A stretch of 32,109 nt of DNA from Deltaproteobacteria bacterium (GCA_016182975.1 JACPFJ010000011.1:1-32109), one strand, 5' to 3'; positions 25,898-32,109 are shown, numbered from the stretch's first letter. Numbers and translations are program-made. Notes: a model not told the origin generated them from the sequence alone.

Positions 25898-26662
25898 ATG
25901 TTTTCAATACCCCTGATCATCGCACATCGCGGGGCCTCGCGGGACGCCCCGGAAAACACCCTGGCCGCGTTCCGGCTCGCCTGGGAGCAGGGCGCCGACG
26001 GGATCGAGGCCGACTTCCGCCTCACCAGGGACGGCCGGATCGTCTGCCTGCACGATGCAAGCACCGCCCGGACGACCGGGGTGGATCTGCGCGTGGACTC
26101 CAGTTCCCTGTCCGAGTTGAACAGTCTGGACGCGGGTGGGTGGAAGGGGAGACAATGGGCCGGCGAGCGGATACCGACCCTCGATGAGGTCATCGCGGCC
26201 TTGCCGGCGGGAAAGCGGCTCTTCGTCGAGCTGAAGTGCGGCCCCGAGATCATCCCCCCCCTGGCGGCAGTGCTGGCGGGGTCAGGCATCGCGGTGGAAC
26301 AGGTCGTGCTGCTCTCCTTCAGCGCACAGCTCGTCGGACTCCTCAAGGAGCACTTGCCGGACTGCCGCGCCTGCTGGCTCAGCGAGTCGCGCCGTAATTG
26401 GCTGACATCCGACCCGACGCCCGCACACGAACGGATCATCGCCACCCTGCGCGGCAGCGGAGCCGATGGCCTGGCGTGTCGCGCCGGCCGATTCCTGGAC
26501 GAGCGCCTCGCGGAGGCGCTCCGGGAAGCCGGCCTCGAACTGCACGTCTGGACAGTCGACGCCCCTGCCGCGGCGCGCCGTTTCGCTGCCCTGGGCGTGG
26601 CATCCATCTTCACCAACCGCCCCGGATGGCTGCGGGAGCGGCTTGGGGGATCAAACACGTAG
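25898..26662 (+). CDS. Glycerophosphodiester phosphodiesterase
   Basis: Hydrolyses glycerophosphodiesters from degraded phospholipids to sn-glycerol-3-phosphate and the alcohol. The 254-residue TIM-barrel protein has the catalytic set: AHRGAS (9-14), PENT, the metal-binding GIEADFRLTRDG with its E-x-D pair, and CLHD. Later barrel strands are seen at LFVELKCG, VVLLSFSAQL and VWTVDAP, and FTNRPGWLRERL closes the barrel. There is no signal peptide, suggesting a cytoplasmic UgpQ-like enzyme. An in-frame TGA at 25889-25891 fixes the start at 25898; the GAGAGG before it is unusually close. It is third in the lipid block, separated from the acyl-CoA synthetase by B2. Its TAG stop lies in the GTAGGTTGGG end of another repeat. 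Confidence 0.92.
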   Translation: MFSIPLIIAHRGASRDAPENTLAAFRLAWEQGADGIEADFRLTRDGRIVCLHDASTARTTGVDLRVDSSSLSELNSLDAGGWKGRQWAGERIPTLDEVIAALPAGKRLFVELKCGPEIIPPLAAVLAGSGIAVEQVVLLSFSAQLVGLLKEHLPDCRACWLSESRRNWLTSDPTPAHERIIATLRGSGADGLACRAGRFLDERLAEALREAGLELHVWTVDAPAAARRFAALGVASIFTNRPGWLRERLGGSNT

Positions 26663-26724
26663 GTTGGGTTAGGCAGGTTCATCGCCGTAACCCAACGCTC
26701 AGTTGGAGACGGCGGTTAACCGCC
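26659..26724. repeat. Short palindromic repeats after the phosphodiesterase gene
   Basis: GTTGGGTTA (26663-26671) and TAACCCAAC (26688-26696) form a perfect 9-bp inverted repeat, a type I recall as widely dispersed in bacterial genomes. A second, perfect 14-bp palindrome GGCGGTTAACCGCC follows at 26711-26724. Neither has the T run of an intrinsic terminator. The first overlaps the TAG stop codon at 26660-26662. Confidence 0.7.
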
Positions 26725-26816
26725 GAACACGCCGAGAAAAACAATAGTTATATCAAAAGATTGCGGCTCATTTTTTGGTTAAACCGATATGTTTTCAAAG
26801 CCTTTGATCCTGAAAA

Positions 26817-26997
26817 AAACGGCACTTCAACCACAGAGTCACAGAGAACACAGAGGAATCACAGAGCTTTTTTTAAATAGATTCATCACCAAAAAGGTGA
26901 ATTGCACAAATCTGTAAGATATATTCTAATGCCTTGTAAATAAAAAGATTTTCTCTGTGCCCTCCGTGACTCTGTGGTGAGGTTTGCAGAATTTAGG
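26817..26997 (+). repeat. Family B inverted-repeat element, copy B3
   Basis: A 181-bp copy in the same orientation as B1, from AAACGGCACTTCAACC to GCAGAATTTAGG, with TCACCAAAAAGGTGA in the core. It lies in the gap between the phosphodiesterase gene and the convergent lipoprotein gene. The rest of that gap (about 26725-26816 and 26998-27049) is A/T-rich with no gene signal. Confidence 0.9.
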
Positions 26998-27049
26998 TTG
27001 ATTTATCGGCGCGTATCGGCGGTTAAATTCGTTTTAAAGGGTGAATAGA

Positions 27050-27075
27050 AAAGGGGAGCCGTGCGGCTCCCCTTT
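27050..27075 (-). terminator. Hairpin terminator of the small lipoprotein gene
   Basis: AAAGGGGAGCCG (27050-27061) and CGGCTCCCCTTT (27064-27075) form a 12-bp stem 25 bases past the stop codon on the - strand, followed by a short T-rich stretch (TTTTC). The stem is nearly identical to the hairpin at 27628-27654. Confidence 0.7.
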
Positions 27076-27100
27076 CTCTTCGGCTGTGGTGCGGAGTTTC

Positions 27101-27589
27101 TTACTGAAACGTGACGCTCTGGATGCCTACGGTTATGCCTGGCTGCGCCACACTATCGGTGTCGATTACGTTGGCGCCGGAAGCAATGGCAAAGTCGCCG
27201 GCAACAGGGGAATTGCCTGCCGCAATCGTAAATGTGGCGGTGGCGAACTCGCCGGTTTGGATGCCGGTGCTGATCAGACCGAGGCGGACTTGGCCGGCGG
27301 TGTTGGTGTTGGCCGCAAGGAGCGAGCCGCTTCCGACGCCGGAGGCAACTGCGTCGCTCCCCCCGATCGACAGCCCCTTGCCTGCGGCGTAGGTCAGTGT
27401 GGCCTCGATCCCCCCGATCAGCTTCCCAGTGGGCAGCGCGCCGCTGGTTGCCAACTTGACGACCGCCTTAGTCGGTTGCGTAACGATGCCGGTCTGCTGC
27501 GTAAGATTCCCTCCCCCCCCTCCGCCGCATCCGAACAGGATTGCCATTAACATTGCCGGAACAAGAAAAGCGATACCGCGGAATTTCAT
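27101..27589 (-). CDS. Small lipoprotein with cohesin-like domain
   Basis: A 162-residue lipoprotein: the signal peptide ends in the lipobox LFGC with lipid-carrying C21, followed by six glycines as a flexible spacer. Residues about 38-162 form one beta-rich domain (TSGALPTGKLIGGIEATLTY, VRLGLISTGIQTGEFATATF, ending GITVGIQSVTFQ) that has the look of a cohesin or related Ig-like fold. The same domain pattern recurs at the C-terminus of the next lipoprotein upstream (27681-28865), so the two are probably paralogues. Placed beside a dockerin-tailed protein, it could be a cell-surface docking partner; this is inference. The start is preceded by a G-rich stretch rather than a classic ribosome site. 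Confidence 0.75.
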   Translation of the reverse strand: MKFRGIAFLVPAMLMAILFGCGGGGGGNLTQQTGIVTQPTKAVVKLATSGALPTGKLIGGIEATLTYAAGKGLSIGGSDAVASGVGSGSLLAANTNTAGQVRLGLISTGIQTGEFATATFTIAAGNSPVAGDFAIASGANVIDTDSVAQPGITVGIQSVTFQ

Positions 27590-27627
27590 GCTGCACCCCC
27601 CATGTTTAATTTAGTAAGTTTACCACA

Positions 27628-27654
27628 AAAAGGGGAGCCGCCGGCTCCCCTTTT
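27628..27654 (-). terminator. Hairpin terminator of the large lipoprotein gene
   Basis: AAAAGGGGAGCCG (27628-27640) and CGGCTCCCCTTTT (27642-27654) form a near-perfect stem with T runs on both sides, so it may act in both directions. It lies 26 bases past the stop codon at 27681 and before the start of the small lipoprotein gene, implying separate transcription of the two. Confidence 0.8.
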
Positions 27655-27680
27655 CGCTCCTTGGATTCTAAAAGATGACC

Positions 27681-28865
27681 CTAGAAAATCTTCACGGTCC
27701 CCGTAAGTGTCAGGCCGCTGATCGGCGTGCCGGTCAGGTCCGTAGCCGACGTGATGGTGGCCGAGCTCACTGCCGATTGCAGGGTTGCCGCCGTGACCGT
27801 GCTGCCGGATGCCATGTCGCAGCCGACGGTCACGAACTCCCCACCACCGAAACCGTTGGCGTTGACAAGCATGGTCCTCAGCTTTTGCGCGTCAAAGGTT
27901 GCCAGGGATATGCTCGTGCCGGTAGCGGCCACACCCGAAACCACGACCGCCCCATCCTCCACCTGCTTTGTGGTCGCATCAGCGCCCACGCTCACGGTGG
28001 CAGGAAGGTCCATCGTGAACTCGATCGCGCCTATCGTGCCACCCGCGGCCAGCCCCGAGGTGCTGATCTTCAGCAGGGCGACCTTCGGTGTGGCGGCGCT
28101 GAACGGAATGGTTGCGACATCAGTAACCCCGGTCTTGTTGTTCGCGCTCTCCATGAATTCGGACATCGCCACCTTGATGGTCGTGCTTGCCGCGGTCGTC
28201 ATCGTGGGGGTGGAAGCGGAGGTGTTAATCTCGGCGGCCAGTCCATCCAATGTCTGCCCCAATGTGATGCTGCTGCTTTTCATGATCTGTGAGACGGTGG
28301 CCAGGGCCAGGGAGTAGTTCTTCTCCGAAGCGGCGGCGGTGGCGGAGGCGGCGGTTGTGGCGTCCACCGGTTTTGTTGCGACGATGTTGTCCACCTTGAA
28401 CAGGGTGCTGATGTCGGCGTTTGCCTTGGTTATGACGGCTGCGGTCAGCACCGCGCCCGCCTTTTTCAAGGCCAGCTCGGTCAGCGGGGTCACCATCGCC
28501 GGGGTGCTACCGGCGGCGACGACGGCCGCCCTGATGGGGGTCGCGTCAGCAATGGTCGCATTCAGCCCGGTGGCCTCGTCCTTGTACGTGCCGCTAACCT
28601 CGACGATTATCGGACCGGTGTGGGGGCTGACATCGACGGAAAATGTGCCGGTGGCGGTCAACACATCCGTCTTCAGCGGGGTCGCCGCCTTGGCGCCGGT
28701 TGTCAGGTCAACGGCAAAGATCTTCACCGTGCCGCTGCTGAATTGCCCCTTCATGGCCGTGCCGCTGACGATTGTCGGTTGCGTGCCACCACCACCGCCG
28801 CCGCAGCCGGAAACGGCCATCGCCGCCAGAGAGAAAAGCATTCCTAACAAGATTTTTATTTTCAT
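27681..28865 (-). CDS. Lipoprotein with N-terminal extracellular domain and C-terminal cohesin-like domain
   Basis: A 394-residue lipoprotein: lipobox VSGC with C21, then six glycines exactly as in the small lipoprotein downstream. Residues about 30-110 (GTAMKGQFSSGTVKIFAVDL, GPIIVEVSGTYKDEATG) resemble the carboxypeptidase-regulatory-like beta-sandwich often found in bacterial surface lipoproteins. A helical, threonine/alanine-rich middle follows (TPLTELALKKAGA, EKNYSLALATVSQIM). The C-terminal third (about 258-394: ISTSGLAAGGTIGAIEFTMD, LVNANGFGGGEFVTVGCDM) repeats the cohesin-like pattern of the 162-residue protein. GAGGAG precedes the ATG by about seven bases. It lies between the dockerin-type gene and the small lipoprotein, all on the - strand. 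No enzyme motif is seen. Confidence 0.78.
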   Translation of the reverse strand: MKIKILLGMLFSLAAMAVSGCGGGGGGTQPTIVSGTAMKGQFSSGTVKIFAVDLTTGAKAATPLKTDVLTATGTFSVDVSPHTGPIIVEVSGTYKDEATGLNATIADATPIRAAVVAAGSTPAMVTPLTELALKKAGAVLTAAVITKANADISTLFKVDNIVATKPVDATTAASATAAASEKNYSLALATVSQIMKSSSITLGQTLDGLAAEINTSASTPTMTTAASTTIKVAMSEFMESANNKTGVTDVATIPFSAATPKVALLKISTSGLAAGGTIGAIEFTMDLPATVSVGADATTKQVEDGAVVVSGVAATGTSISLATFDAQKLRTMLVNANGFGGGEFVTVGCDMASGSTVTAATLQSAVSSATITSATDLTGTPISGLTLTGTVKIF

Positions 28866-28891
28866 ATTCCACTCCTCGTTTTGAATTTTTT

Positions 28892-28954
28892 GCTGCTAGC
28901 GACTAGCGCTAGCGGCTGTTTTTTTGATTCAGCGGCTAGCAGCCAGCCGCGGCT
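28892..28954. repeat. CTAG-rich hairpin cluster with T run
   Basis: GCTGCTAGCG (28892-28901) pairs with CGCTAGCGGC (28907-28916) around a five-base loop, followed by seven T (28919-28925); on the + strand this has terminator form. A second hairpin GCGGCT/AGCCGC (28932-28937/28945-28950) and the palindrome AGCCGCGGCT (28945-28954) follow. No + strand gene ends here, so it may be a repeat or a block against antisense transcription. It fills the gap between the dockerin-type and lipoprotein genes. Confidence 0.6.
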
Positions 28955-28960
28955 GTTCAA

Positions 28961-30586
28961 TTACCATGTTTCCAGACCGATAACCCTGCGCAGAATCACC
29001 AGCACGTCGGCGATGTTCGGCAGCACACGCGTGGCATCCGGCGCCGGGACGCCTCCCGCCAGCGGAGCAACCTTGACGGCCGTGTTGTCCGGATCGTCAC
29101 TGTCCGCGGCCTGGACCCCGGCCACGATCTTGAGGGCCTTCATGGCGTCGGCCACGTCAAGCGCGCCGCTCTGGTCCAAGTCGCCGCTTGGCATGAAGGT
29201 GGCCGTTACCGCGTGGTTGGCTGCTCCGGCGTTGATCGTGAAGGGAGGGCCGGTCACCAGTGCGGTGGCTGCCGTGGTGGCATCCGATACATCCTTGATC
29301 TTGAATTTCTTGTTGCTCGGCGTGACGGTGAGCTCTACCGTGCTGGCGGCGGGCGCCGCCAGCGTGGCCGGGGTGATGGTGCCGTGGCCTACCGCTGTGG
29401 TGGTAACATTGACCAGCCCGGTCCCGCTCAGGTTCAGGGTGACCGGCGGCGGTGCAAGCGCCGGCGCAACCGCCGTCGGCGCCAGGAGAACGGTGGCGGT
29501 GCGGACCGCCTTCGCAATGGCGGCAGGGGTGAAGGTGATGTCGAAGCTGCAGGTGCCGCTGCCAGCAACGGCAGGGTTGAGGGCGGCTACAGTCGCGCCG
29601 GCGCAGTTGACGGCGCCTACTGCGGCAGGGGCGACGACAGTAAAGTCGGTCGCGTCGGCTCCCCCCTTCACACCGGCCGCGTTGAGATCAGCCGGGAAGG
29701 TGATCGCGGCGCCGGTCGTGTTGGTGACGGTGACCGTCTGCGGCACCGCTGCGGGGGTGATGATGTTGGTTCCGCCGAGGTTGAGACTAGTGGCCGGTGT
29801 TACGTCCATGCCGATCACCTTCCCCTGGAGGCCGAAAGTGGTCGACAGGAAAGTGTCACCCCCCCCCACGATCCGCACGAAGTTGTTGCCAGTTGGACTG
29901 CCGGTCACGGCGACCGGGGCTGCCGGCTGACCGATGTACCTGTTGCCGGTGACGGGGTCGGTGATGAAGGTGCCATCAGCTCTGGTCAGGAATGTCGGCC
30001 CGACAAACGGCGCCGTAAAGGCGGGAGGAGGTGTGACGGCCGAGTCGAAGTCCTGCGGGACGAGGCCGGGGATGTCGTTCGTGAAGTTGATCTCCGGGCC
30101 GGGTACTATCGCGTCGACGACGAAAGTCTCCTCGCCGTATGGGTGGGTCACCACGTACGTGCCGGGGACGGTCACGTCCGCCCGGATACGGATGCGGGTG
30201 AAGACCGCCTGGCCGCCGTCCACCACGGTAGCGGCGAACCCGGCCTCCAGGGCCGCTTCCCACAGGGTGAGGCTGATGACTCCGAGAGGGGAGACGCCGC
30301 TTGTATCGGCCATGAAAAAGAAGGACTCTTCCGGAAAATTGGCGGCGCTGATGTTAGCCTTGGCTGTTGGTAGCGCCGCACCCGTGAAGGCGGCAAGGCA
30401 GAAGCCGTTCTGGTCCAGGCAGTTCGTCAGGGCCAGGTTGTTTGTATCCTGGTACCAGGTCGGGTAGCCGGTCGCCGGATCTATCGTGGCGCTACGCGTC
30501 TTCAATGCGGCGTTGGCCGGGAGAGCCGCGCTCAATGACATGAGCAGCAGCGCCAGGGTACAGATTATTCGTGACATTCGTTTCAT
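28961..30586 (-). CDS. Secreted multidomain protein with dockerin type I tail
   Basis: Starting at 30586 (GGAGGTG five or six bases upstream) the protein has 541 residues and begins with a signal peptide, MKRMSRIICTLALLLMSLSA to about ANA. The first 250 residues form an unrecognised domain with P/G-rich segments. Residues about 265-390 resemble a choice-of-anchor/ASH-like Ig domain (GTCSFDITFTPAAIAKAVRT, VTLNLSGTGLV). A short repeat ending in HAVTATFMP follows. The last 75 residues look like dockerin type I: the first calcium loop DLDQSGALDVAD is canonical. The second half keeps VAPLAGGVPAPD and NIADVLVILRRVIGL but its loop is degenerate. Dockerins bind cohesins, and the two genes downstream encode cohesin-like lipoproteins. 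An in-frame ATG at 30655 with a similar ribosome site would add 23 residues before the signal peptide. Confidence 0.85.
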   Translation of the reverse strand: MKRMSRIICTLALLLMSLSAALPANAALKTRSATIDPATGYPTWYQDTNNLALTNCLDQNGFCLAAFTGAALPTAKANISAANFPEESFFFMADTSGVSPLGVISLTLWEAALEAGFAATVVDGGQAVFTRIRIRADVTVPGTYVVTHPYGEETFVVDAIVPGPEINFTNDIPGLVPQDFDSAVTPPPAFTAPFVGPTFLTRADGTFITDPVTGNRYIGQPAAPVAVTGSPTGNNFVRIVGGGDTFLSTTFGLQGKVIGMDVTPATSLNLGGTNIITPAAVPQTVTVTNTTGAAITFPADLNAAGVKGGADATDFTVVAPAAVGAVNCAGATVAALNPAVAGSGTCSFDITFTPAAIAKAVRTATVLLAPTAVAPALAPPPVTLNLSGTGLVNVTTTAVGHGTITPATLAAPAASTVELTVTPSNKKFKIKDVSDATTAATALVTGPPFTINAGAANHAVTATFMPSGDLDQSGALDVADAMKALKIVAGVQAADSDDPDNTAVKVAPLAGGVPAPDATRVLPNIADVLVILRRVIGLETW

Positions 30587-30705
30587 AAACACCTCCAATG
30601 TTGAGATTTGTGCCGATTCGTTTTGGCTGCCACACGTTCGCGACTGTTGTTTCATAGACACCTCCGATGATCAAATATGTGTTGGTTCGTCTTGACTGGA
30701 CCAGG
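30568..30705 (-). repeat. 69-bp tandem duplication of the ribosome-binding leader and start codon
   Basis: Two diverged 69-bp units (30568-30636 and 30637-30705) each contain, on the - strand, GGAGGTG followed by T/C-T-ATGAAAC. The distance is exactly 23 codons, so both ATGs (30655 and 30586) read into the dockerin-type protein. The proximal one gives a normal signal peptide. The copies share blocks such as TTTCATA-ACACCTCC and TTCG (written on the + strand). Confidence 0.75.
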
Positions 30706-31052
30706 TACAAGACGACATTACACAGATCTACTGCCCAGACCACATTACAGGGAACGTGCCATCTTCGAGGGAATGAACAATTGTGCACTTATTTAGCGTG
30801 GTTATGCGTTGTGTAAGGAAATGGCGGATGCAGGAGGTGGTAATAAACTCGACACCCCGCTAAAGGCGTGCGCGATGCAGCAGGCGGGTTTTATTGATAA
30901 ATTCCCAGAAGGTAGATTTTTTGTACATGCCAACATTTTTGCAGGGGGGGGGTCTGACCGGCAAGGCCGAAACAAGACTGGAGACTCAAAAAAGCACAGA
31001 ACGTATCCGGTTTGGTTTTTGCTTACGTCGCGTAGCGACTGAATGCTGGTAG

Positions 31053-31072
31053 CCGGGGCATTCATGCCCCGG
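31053..31072. repeat. Palindrome CCGGGGCAT-N2-ATGCCCCGG
   Basis: A perfect 9-bp inverted repeat in the gene-free interval, within GTAGCCGGGGC...GCCCCGGTC. Palindromes with this core recur as short dispersed repeats in many genomes, as far as I recall. There is no T run, so it is not a terminator. Confidence 0.65.
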
Positions 31073-31412
31073 TCAAATGACGTCAGTCAACCGCAATATA
31101 TTTATATTTATCAGCCTGTTGCAATTGCGTAAAAAACGTAACGTTAAATATGTACGCATAAAGCGCATCAGCGTCCGGTAAGATAAACGATTCAATTTGA
31201 GGGTATCTTAGAAGGTCTTGCCGATATTGTGATTGGAGTTACAAACGGACGGCGGATGCGGATTGGTGTCGAGAAAAGCGATTATTTCCTGTTTGGTTCC
31301 GGCTTCGCCGGCTTAGGATAAATGGTCTGGCTGTCAATGTAAGGGACTTGGAATTAACTGATATACCAGGCTTTACGCTCAGATTCAGGTCAGATTTGTC
31401 GCTCCTGATTGA

Positions 31413-31453
31413 GCAAAACCGCAGGCGTAGCAGGGCTACGCTGAGGATTTTGC
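31413..31453. repeat. REP-like hairpin with GCGTAGC/GCTACGC stem
   Basis: GCGTAGC (31425-31431) pairs with GCTACGC (31435-31441), and outer GCAAAA (31413-31418) pairs with TTTTGC (31448-31453), with an internal mismatch loop. The form is like REP elements mobilised by RAYT transposases, but no transposase is in the window. Confidence 0.5.
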
Positions 31454-31507
31454 GATTGAAGGGGTGGCAAAGAGGGCCTGAAGATGAGATGAAAAACGGT
31501 ACATTGG

Positions 31508-31846
31508 TTAGTTCCGAGTCCCTAAGACCCATTCACCATTTTGTTTGATGCTTTGGTACATTGCATCCGGCGCAAGATCAATCTCACCGGGCCAAGTTAC
31601 GGCGCCGTGTTCCACAAAGACCTGTTTGAATCGTGACGTATCCGCAAGTTGGGCAAAAACACCGGCAGTGGGCGAATGCACCAAATCAGTCATGTCTATC
31701 TCGCCCTCTAAACCGTCAACGAAACGAACATGCAGCCGGAATTTATCGAGCGGTTGCACCTCGGCGACACGCCACGGCATACGTGGTCGGATTGCGGGGG
31801 TTATGGCAGTGGATGAATTTTTTTGGGCGTTTGATTGTGCGCACAT
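31508..31846 (-). CDS. DUF2442 protein, possible antitoxin-like partner
   Basis: The 112-residue protein contains the DUF2442 pattern: RVAEVQPLDKFRLHVRFVDG, GEIDMTDLV, an F-x-x-L-x-D step (VFAQLADTSRFKQVFVE), and the ending HGAVTWPGEIDLAPDAMYQ. Start choice: the ATG at 31846 has GGAGG ten bases upstream; the TTG at 31855 is too close to that site. The first 25 residues are polar and variable, so initiation at the ATG at 31780 is an alternative. The gene overlaps the end of the upstream DUF4160 gene by 46 bp, so translation is probably coupled. This gene pair is a recurrent two-gene arrangement, often predicted as toxin-antitoxin-like; its biochemistry is not settled. Confidence 0.8.
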   Translation of the reverse strand: MCAQSNAQKNSSTAITPAIRPRMPWRVAEVQPLDKFRLHVRFVDGLEGEIDMTDLVHSPTAGVFAQLADTSRFKQVFVEHGAVTWPGEIDLAPDAMYQSIKQNGEWVLGTRN

Positions 31847-32061
31847 AATTCCCAATCCTCCATAAGTTCACTACGATGCTCTTGAGCCCATTCTAACACA
31901 AGCGCGAGAGCACGGCGTGGCATATGTCCTTCGATCACTTCGAGGGTACGAATGTTGATCAGTACCTCGTCTTCTGCGTACAGTGCATGAAAATGAGGAG
32001 GTGCGTGTTCATTCCAGAACATTTGGATCAGAATGCCGTAGAAGGTGCTTATGGTTGGCAT
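31801..32061 (-). CDS. DUF4160 protein, possible toxin-like partner
   Basis: An 86-residue protein with the DUF4160 hallmarks: PTISTFYGILIQMFWNEHAP, then PHFHALYAEDEVLINIRTLE, GHMPRRALALVLEWAQEHRSE and a final LMEDWELC. The conserved histidines and acidic residues near HAPPHFHA might form an active or metal site, but no activity has been shown that I can cite. AAGGGG lies eight bases before the ATG. The gene runs into the DUF2442 gene with a 46-bp overlap, as expected for a co-translated pair. The promoter would lie in the last 48 bases of the window or beyond. Confidence 0.82.
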   Translation of the reverse strand: MPTISTFYGILIQMFWNEHAPPHFHALYAEDEVLINIRTLEVIEGHMPRRALALVLEWAQEHRSELMEDWELCAHNQTPKKIHPLP

Positions 32062-32109
32062 CGATAGAACCCCTTGATTTCACCAAATGTGCAATGATCA
32101 TCGTCGGAT

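Larger units (their letters stand above)
30787..31507. other. Gene-free, hairpin-rich interval
   Basis: No convincing gene was found in about 720 bases; the open frames here are short, low-quality and lack ribosome sites. The interval carries several palindromes, listed separately, and A/T-rich stretches. Base composition is lower in GC than the flanking genes, which suggests a junction region that accumulates small repeats or remnants of insertions. Confidence 0.5.

Noticed and set aside
23703..26997. CRISPR-like appearance of repeated CACAGAG units
   Set aside because: The units are 7-9 bp with no unique spacers and occur as inverted arms, not as a regular array; no cas gene is present.
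30746..30761. Sigma-54 promoter before the dockerin-type gene (TGGCACG on the - strand)
   Set aside because: The -24 half is perfect, but the -12 half reads CTGT instead of TTGC, losing the essential C; too weak to list as a feature.
30802..31065. Small open frames on both strands in the gene-free interval
   Set aside because: No ribosome site, odd composition (for example runs of P and C), and overlap with palindromic repeats; they look like chance frames.

Overview
This window looks like chromosomal DNA from a Geobacter-type bacterium (Desulfuromonadia/Geobacterales). The evidence is the high GC content, a GEMM-I riboswitch of the type known from Geobacter, abundant two-component and cyclic-dinucleotide signalling genes, selU, dockerin-tailed secreted proteins, and many short interspersed inverted-repeat elements. 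No rRNA, tRNA, phage, complete IS or CRISPR array was seen. Assignments rest on motif reading alone; no database search was possible.

Layout. 1-6781 (+): glmU, then a TTG-started REC-PAS-GGDEF-EAL protein three bases upstream of uvrA. 6838-7954 (+): promoter, GEMM-I (probably cGAMP-type) riboswitch with an overlapping intrinsic terminator, an inverted-repeat element, and a Tat-exported metallophosphoesterase. 8117-10548 (-): an operon of a zinc-ribbon protein, a zinc-ribbon rhomboid protease and an ACT-like protein, with a strong promoter inside an inverted repeat, preceded by a DUF4149-like membrane protein. 10690-15322 (-): glmS, and a histidine kinase/response regulator pair. 15491-18483: a small outer-membrane protein (+), selU (-) and class II fructose-bisphosphate aldolase (+). 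18557-20938 (+): a PilZ protein and a GAF-containing chemoreceptor. 21268-26662 (+): a fatty-acid block of fadE, an acyl-CoA synthetase and a glycerophosphodiester phosphodiesterase, each separated from the next by a repeat element. 27101-30586 (-): two poly-glycine lipoproteins with a shared cohesin-like domain and a secreted protein with a dockerin-type tail. 30787-31507: gene-free and hairpin-rich. 31508-32061 (-): an overlapping DUF4160/DUF2442 pair that resembles a toxin-antitoxin module.

Two themes connect the genes. The first is second-messenger signalling: a c-di-GMP synthase/hydrolase-type protein, a PilZ receptor protein, and a riboswitch probably tuned to cGAMP. The second is repeat elements. 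Family A (about 123 bp, three copies) and family B (about 181 bp, three copies) have arms built of iterated 7-9 bp motifs (ACGCAArr and CACAGAGnn) around an A/T-rich core. Five of the six copies lie directly upstream of a start codon, one of them between the riboswitch and its gene. Two other short repeats overlap the stop codons of the genes next to them.

The best candidates for something little described are the cohesin-like/dockerin cluster with its duplicated ribosome-binding leader, the riboswitch separated from its gene by a repeat, and the two related-looking families of iterated-arm repeats.
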